DNA from: Winogradskyella sp.
GTDB lineage: Bacteria; Bacteroidota; Bacteroidia; Flavobacteriales; Flavobacteriaceae
Assembly (NCBI RefSeq): GCF_028282165.1
Contig: NZ_JANQIM010000025.1
Coordinates: forward strand, 1 to 64,000
Length of the DNA stretch: 64,000 bases
Direction of reading: 5' to 3'
Part shown: piece by piece, positions 58,632 through 64,000 of the stretch
How positions within the stretch are numbered: position 1 is the stretch's first letter
Layout: the number at the start of each line of letters is the position of its first letter
Made by a program: the position numbers and the translations under genes
Notes under the pieces: generated by a model
Told to the model about the DNA's origin: nothing
Seen by the model: only the letters and a program-made list of their open reading frames with translations
The model's database searches: none

Positions 58632-61600
58632 CTATTTATAGTACACTTTGTGCTTTCGGTAAGCAAAGAAAGCTAATATCGCTATGATAACCAATGTAAT
58701 AGCTATAAATTGAAAACTCAGTATTTGGTCTCCACTTGCATAAGCGTGCAATCCAGAGAGGTAAAAATTAACGCCAAAATAGGTCATTAAAATACTACCG
58801 AAGGCTAAAACCGACATTAAATTGTAGAACCAACGTCCCCGTAATCCAGGCACTAAACGCATATGAATCACAAAAGCATAGATCATAATACTTATTAATG
58901 CCCACGTTTCTTTTGGATCCCAGCCCCAATAACGCCCCCAACTTTCATTAGCCCACATACCTCCTAAGAAATTACCAATAGTGAGCATTACCAAACCAAC
59001 GGTCAATGCCAATTCGTTAATTATGGTCAGTTCCTTAATATTAATCAGCATACGTTCTTTATTTGTCTTGTTGGTTAAAATCATAAGAAGTAAAGCGACC
59101 ACGCCTAAAATCATGCCTATAGCAAAAGGGCCATAACTTGCCACAATGACTGATACGTGAATCATTAACCAATAGCCTTGTAGAACAGGTTGTAAGTTAG
59201 CAATTGCCGGATCCATCCAATTCCAGTGTGCTACCATTAAAATCATAGAACAAACAAAGGCTGCTGATGCAATAGTGAGATTACTCTTCCTCCCAAATAA
59301 AAGACCAAAAAGCATCACAGACCATGCCACATAGATCATAGATTCATAAGCATCACTCCAAGGTGCATGTCCAGACAAATACCAACGCCAAATTAGGCTA
59401 AGTGTATGGGACAAGAACAAGAGTATTACAATACCGATCATTGCATTTATTGCCCATTTTAATACTTTGCTCTTAAACTTAAATATCTGAACGATTATAA
59501 GAATAAACAATAGTGTTGCGGCATACATATACCAACTAAATAGCTTCTTAAAAATATCGTATTTATTGTAGAGAATTTCAGATTCTATTTTTTCATCTGA
59601 TAACATAATATTACCACCAAACTTCTGTTGGGTTTTCTTTATACCTTCTAGAAGCTCTTCTGCTTTTGTAAAATCACCTGTTTGCTTGGCATTATTTAAA
59701 GTTACCAGATAAGCACTAAAACCATTGTTAATAAAATTTTTATACAAAGAATCCTTGATCTTATCGTTGTAACCCTTTTCCCTGTATTCTAATGACGAAA
59801 TCCAAGTATTGTTCTCATCCTCTGGAACAGGGAATATTTTTATAGAGCGTCCTTCAATGGCATTATACAATAGATTGACACGAGAATCCGCTTCCTTAAC
59901 TTCTTTCTGAAAACCATTGGGAACTTGTGCTTTGTAGGCTTCTTCTAGATATGGTCCTAGTTTATATCTCCCTTCTGGTGTAAAGAAATCTACAAGACTT
60001 GCATATTTTTCACCATAATCTACACCGATTATTGTTCGAATGGAGTCAGCCTTTCTTTTCTTTAAATAAATAATAGGGACATTATACCACAGCAATGGGC
60101 TCTCTTGGATGGATAAAAATACCTGCGTCGCATTAAACGCTTCGTAAACATCTTTTTTACTTAGTTTCCTTAAAGTTTCCGAAGCATAGGTATGCATGGG
60201 CATCATACGACCACTATAGTCTTGAATCACCATCTCGGCAAACTTATCCGCATGCTCTTCTGGCGTTATGTTAGCACTTAAGATAGAATCAATCTGAGAC
60301 TTAATAGGCTTTTGGGAATGATCATGGCCATCACCGCTTGAATGTTCCTGAGCAAATGATGAAAAACTTAATAATAAGGCAATCATTGCCATCAGTTTTG
60401 CCTTTTTCTTTTTCAATTTATACAAACGTTGTCTTAAGTCATCGAATCGTGTATGCCTGGCAAAAATAATCGCCATCAAACCAAAGTACAATAATAAATA
60501 ACCAGCATAAGTTATGTAGGTACCCCAGCGATCGTGATTTACAGAAAGTACAGTTCCCTTTTCATCTGGATCAAAACTCGCCTGAAAAAATCGATAACCT
60601 CTGTGGTCTAGGATATTATTCATATAAATGTGATAGTCAAAATCCCCTTCGTCCCTATCCAATACAGTCACCTTACTTTCATATGAGGAATATGCATTTT
60701 CGGTTCCTGGGTATTTTTCGGCTATGAAATCATTAAGTTTTACCTGAAAGGGTAATTGCTCTAATCTAGAGCCAAAGCGCAGTGCCACATCCAATCCACC
60801 CACATTAATTTCTTCCATTCTATTGTAGGTTCCCAGACCACCAATAAGATTGATACTCTTGGTTTCTCCGTTTGCTGTAATATCTAGCACAGCTCCACTT
60901 TCATCACCTTTAAGAATCGTTGGTTTCTTTACGATATCGAAAACACCTTTTACAACAGGTTTAGGAAATACCAACTGCATATTTGCAATAATGTATCTAG
61001 AACGCAGTGCCAAACGTTGCAAACTGTCCTTTACCAATTTACCACGCTGACCAGTAGCCATAGTCATATATTCACCCTCATAAGGAGACTTTATAAATAA
61101 GCCTTCTTCGGTATTAAATATGTTTATGGCACCATCTTGTTCTTTATTAAGGGAAATTAAGACATTATGCAAGTTAGAAATTTGCCCTTCCTTTAAAAAG
61201 TGGTTATGCGGTCTTCCATCTCCTGCTTCAACAACCTTCAAATAACTTTCACCATTTTCATCTGGTATAATATCTTTTTCTGCACCCTTTATGAACCTTT
61301 TGAGCTTAAAACCAACATTAGTATCACCATAATCATAAGTGCGTTCAAAATCATTATTGAGGCGATGTGAAAAATCTACTTCCTCCATAATATTGCGCTG
61401 TTGTAGTTCTCCATTAATTTGGTAATCTCCTACAATACGTCCACTGATATAGGTTTTTAGGGATCGAAACTGGCTCTCGGTTGCTCCTTCCCGAATGTTC
61501 ATCATCCCTTCGTAGCCAATGTATCGCGTTACACCAGCACCAACTATGATCAAAATCCAAGCTAAATGTAAAATAAGCGTGGCCCATTTTTCCTTTCGCC

Positions 61601-61823
61601 ATAAACGGTATCGTCCTATATTTCCAATAAAATTGATCACAAAAATGACCATGATCGTCTCGAACCACCAAGCGTTATAAATCAATGTTCTCGTATAGGG
61701 TGTTGGAGAGGTCTCCATGTTTCTATCCATAATGGTTCCTGTGGCCATAGCCACAGCAAAAACAATGAATAGAACGGCAGTAAGTCTTGTTGAAAAAAGG
61801 AAATTAAGGATTTTCTTTTGCAT
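58632..61823 (-). CDS. ccsBA: fused cytochrome c biogenesis protein CcsB/ResB-CcsA
   Basis: ResB-like N-terminal half; CcsA half with 'WANESWGRYWGWDPKETWALISIMIYAFVIHMR'; the -7 element at 61851-61858 argues for the MQKKIL start over the longer ORF. Confidence 0.9.
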   Translation of the reverse strand: MQKKILNFLFSTRLTAVLFIVFAVAMATGTIMDRNMETSPTPYTRTLIYNAWWFETIMVIFVINFIGNIGRYRLWRKEKWATLILHLAWILIIVGAGVTRYIGYEGMMNIREGATESQFRSLKTYISGRIVGDYQINGELQQRNIMEEVDFSHRLNNDFERTYDYGDTNVGFKLKRFIKGAEKDIIPDENGESYLKVVEAGDGRPHNHFLKEGQISNLHNVLISLNKEQDGAINIFNTEEGLFIKSPYEGEYMTMATGQRGKLVKDSLQRLALRSRYIIANMQLVFPKPVVKGVFDIVKKPTILKGDESGAVLDITANGETKSINLIGGLGTYNRMEEINVGGLDVALRFGSRLEQLPFQVKLNDFIAEKYPGTENAYSSYESKVTVLDRDEGDFDYHIYMNNILDHRGYRFFQASFDPDEKGTVLSVNHDRWGTYITYAGYLLLYFGLMAIIFARHTRFDDLRQRLYKLKKKKAKLMAMIALLLSFSSFAQEHSSGDGHDHSQKPIKSQIDSILSANITPEEHADKFAEMVIQDYSGRMMPMHTYASETLRKLSKKDVYEAFNATQVFLSIQESPLLWYNVPIIYLKKRKADSIRTIIGVDYGEKYASLVDFFTPEGRYKLGPYLEEAYKAQVPNGFQKEVKEADSRVNLLYNAIEGRSIKIFPVPEDENNTWISSLEYREKGYNDKIKDSLYKNFINNGFSAYLVTLNNAKQTGDFTKAEELLEGIKKTQQKFGGNIMLSDEKIESEILYNKYDIFKKLFSWYMYAATLLFILIIVQIFKFKSKVLKWAINAMIGIVILLFLSHTLSLIWRWYLSGHAPWSDAYESMIYVAWSVMLFGLLFGRKSNLTIASAAFVCSMILMVAHWNWMDPAIANLQPVLQGYWLMIHVSVIVASYGPFAIGMILGVVALLLMILTNKTNKERMLINIKELTIINELALTVGLVMLTIGNFLGGMWANESWGRYWGWDPKETWALISIMIYAFVIHMRLVPGLRGRWFYNLMSVLAFGSILMTYFGVNFYLSGLHAYASGDQILSFQFIAITLVIIAILAFFAYRKHKVYYK

Positions 61824-61850
61824 AGCTCGATGGGCTTTTTTAAGCTCGTG

Positions 61851-61858
61851 CAAAGATA
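61851..61858 (-). promoter_or_regulatory. Bacteroidetes -7 element upstream of ccsBA
   Basis: minus strand TATCTTTG. Confidence 0.6.
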
Positions 61859-61928
61859 ATGCTTTTTCGTGATTTTGTATTTGTTTTTAAACCATCAAAA
61901 AGCGTTAAAATTATCCTTAAGCTTACAA

Positions 61929-62378
61929 TCAATTTGAAATTTTGGACTTTAGTAATTGATTTTGTTCTTCCATTAAATGTTTTAAGTCCGATAATAACTC
62001 AATATCCTTTGGTGTCACGACGGTTTGGTCATTGGTGTCTTGTGCTTTATTACGTAATTTGTTCATGGCCTTTACTACAATAAAGATGGTAAAACCGATA
62101 ATTAAAAAATCTAGAAAGACCTCTATTAAGGCACCATAAGCTACGACAACTTCACTCGTAGTCACGGTTCCTGCTGCATCTGTTACCCCATCCCTTAGCA
62201 CCAATTTTTTATCCTGAAAATTAACGCCATCAGACAGTAATGACAACGGTGGTAACAAAACCTGCTTGGCCAATACACCAATCACTTTATTAAAGGCAGC
62301 ACCGATAATGATACCAATGGCCATGTCCATCATATTGCCCTTTACGGCAAATTCTTTAAATTCTTTGAGGAGTTTCAT
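61929..62378 (-). CDS. mscL: large-conductance mechanosensitive channel
   Basis: 'LLKEFKEFAVKGNMMDMAIGIIIGAAFNKVI'. Confidence 0.95.
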   Translation of the reverse strand: MKLLKEFKEFAVKGNMMDMAIGIIIGAAFNKVIGVLAKQVLLPPLSLLSDGVNFQDKKLVLRDGVTDAAGTVTTSEVVVAYGALIEVFLDFLIIGFTIFIVVKAMNKLRNKAQDTNDQTVVTPKDIELLSDLKHLMEEQNQLLKSKISN

Positions 62379-62407
62379 GCTAGTTATTTGTTTTATGTTT
62401 CTTTAGT

Positions 62408-62536
62408 GTGAAATTCGTCAATTCGAGTGAATTTCAGGAATAATTATGAATGAAATTGTATCGAGAATAGAATTTCAGCCGTATTGTAGTTCTCGATACG
62501 TCCCGACTTTTACTGTCGGGATACTCGAACTGACAA
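62408..62536. repeat. dispersed palindromic intergenic repeat, copy 2
   Basis: ATTCGTCAATTCGAGTGAATTTC...TTGTATCGAGAATAGAATTTCAGC...TTCTCGATACG...TCGAACTGAC; shares a 24-nt core with copy 1. Confidence 0.8.
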
Positions 62537-62695
62537 CCATTATTTAGTTCTTGCCTCAAAAATTTTTAAATAGTCGTTTCTCACTTTGGTATAGAACTGA
62601 GAAACCAATTGATAAATATCTGCTCTGGTTTTGATGTCTGATTTGCCAACAATTCAAAGTTATTCTTTTAAACTAAATCTTACTATTTTTACAGC

Positions 62696-63457
62696 ATGAT
62701 AACTGTTGTTCTTCTTGGTGCTGGCAATGTGGCCACACATCTTTATAAGGCATTTAAAGCTTCTAATGCAGTAACTATTGTGCAGTGGTACAATCGCAAT
62801 TATACTGCTATTTCATCTTATGCCAACGAGGTTGATATTACTGATGATTTATCAAAATTAAAAGAGGCTGACCTATATATTTTGGCCATTAGTGATGACA
62901 GCATTTCTAAGGTATCTAAGGACTTACCTTTTGAAAGCCGATTGGTAGCTCATACTTCGGGAAGTGTTTCTATTCACGATTTGGACAAGAAAAACCAGCG
63001 TGCCGTGTTTTACCCCGTACAGACCTTTTCTAAAGAAGCCGAATTAGACTTTAGTGAAACTCCGATCTGCATTGAGGTTACTGAAAAGCAAAATCTTCAA
63101 TTTATGAAGAATTTGGTTCAAGCATTAGGCTGTACGCCTTATAGAATTACCACAGAACAAAGGCAAACCTTGCACTTGTCGGCTGTGTTCGTTAATAACT
63201 TCACCAATCAATTGTATCGAATTGCACACGAAATAAGTGATGCTAAAAGCATAAATTTTGATATATTAAAACCTTTAATATTAGAAACCGCGAAAAAAGT
63301 TCAAAATATGTCACCTTATATGGCACAAACAGGACCGGCAAAACGAAACGATAAAAAAACCATAAGACGGCATCTAAAGCAACTAGAAAATGAAGAGCAT
63401 AAAGCGATTTACGAACTTTTAACCGCTTCAATAAAAAAAACACATGGACAACGCTAA
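62696..63457 (+). CDS. Rossmann-like / DUF2520 domain protein
   Basis: 'VVLLGAGNVATHLYKAF', 'LVAHTSGSVSIHDL', 'HLSAVFVNNFTNQLYRIA'. Confidence 0.85.
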   Translation: MITVVLLGAGNVATHLYKAFKASNAVTIVQWYNRNYTAISSYANEVDITDDLSKLKEADLYILAISDDSISKVSKDLPFESRLVAHTSGSVSIHDLDKKNQRAVFYPVQTFSKEAELDFSETPICIEVTEKQNLQFMKNLVQALGCTPYRITTEQRQTLHLSAVFVNNFTNQLYRIAHEISDAKSINFDILKPLILETAKKVQNMSPYMAQTGPAKRNDKKTIRRHLKQLENEEHKAIYELLTASIKKTHGQR

Positions 63458-63977
63458 AAGCTATAAAGAATATCTAATCAATATTACCACCTTCATCTTT
63501 GATGTAGATGGTGTGCTTACAGACGGCACTATCACAGTCACTACTGATGGAGAAATGCTGCGAAAGATGAGCATTAAAGACGGCTTTGCCTTAAAAACTG
63601 CTGTTGATGCTGGTTTTAATGTTTGTATTATTTCCGGAGGTTCTAACGAAGGTGTTCGGAAACGATTAAAAGGACTTGGCATAACCGATATTTATCTTGG
63701 TGCACATAATAAAATTGAGCAATTGGATGAATATTTGGATATTTACAATATTAAGCCCGAATCTGTGTTGTATATGGGAGATGATATTCCTGATTATCCG
63801 GTGATGAAGTTGGTTGGTCTACCTTGTTGTCCTCAGGATGCAGCACCAGAGATTAAGGCAATTTCAAACTATATTTCGCATAAAAATGGGGGAAAAGGTG
63901 CTGTGCGCGATATTATTGAGCAAGTGCTAAAAGTCCATGGTAAATGGAATGCTAACTTCGATGCAAAATATGACTAA
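63444..63977 (+). CDS. KdsC-like HAD phosphatase (3-deoxy-D-manno-octulosonate 8-phosphate phosphatase)
   Basis: 'FIFDVDGVLTDGTITVTTDGEMLRKMSIKDGFAL', 'YMGDDIPDYPVMKLVGLPCCPQDAAPEIK'. Confidence 0.9.
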   Translation: MDNAKSYKEYLINITTFIFDVDGVLTDGTITVTTDGEMLRKMSIKDGFALKTAVDAGFNVCIISGGSNEGVRKRLKGLGITDIYLGAHNKIEQLDEYLDIYNIKPESVLYMGDDIPDYPVMKLVGLPCCPQDAAPEIKAISNYISHKNGGKGAVRDIIEQVLKVHGKWNANFDAKYD

Positions 63978-64000
63978 ATAAATGGGACGCAGAAGCAGAA

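Noticed and set aside
1-64000. CRISPR array, transposase/IS element, prophage or rRNA operon
   Set aside because: No regularly spaced identical repeats, no Cas, transposase, phage structural or integrase ORFs and no rRNA sequence were seen.

Overview
This 64 kb window looks like a marine Flavobacteriaceae chromosome: AT-rich, TAnnTTTG promoters, type IX secretion C-terminal domains, and proteorhodopsin with Blh. No database search was run; families are named from sequence motifs. (1) Positions 1 to ~14.6 kb hold an accessory array of about 16 small genes, all on the + strand. Most encode single-gene exported lipoproteins. Long intergenic spacers separate them, and most spacers start right after the stop codon with a related motif (~AAAACnnGnnnACAATGnnTATA). 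Some spacers also carry an inverted partner motif just before the next start. This resembles a gene-cassette (integron-like) array without canonical attC sites or a visible integrase, and is my main candidate for an undescribed system. (2) 14.6-37.5 kb is mostly housekeeping (pheT, tpx, dgkA, ftsK, LptF/G-like, ribB) plus a secreted GH16/kelch/beta-helix block and a small DegT/nitroreductase/FemAB-like/flavin-oxidase cluster. (3) 37.6-40.8 kb is a small island beside tRNA-Ser. It contains decayed type I restriction-modification remnants (an hsdM-like N-terminus and an hsdS-like C-terminus) and an uncharacterised two-gene membrane module. (4) 41-64 kb carries M28 peptidases, tRNA-His, bshB1, an SLC13 permease, a DUF4914-like P-loop protein beside pckA, a proteorhodopsin/blh pair, MATE, a CcsBA fusion, mscL and a KdsC-like phosphatase.
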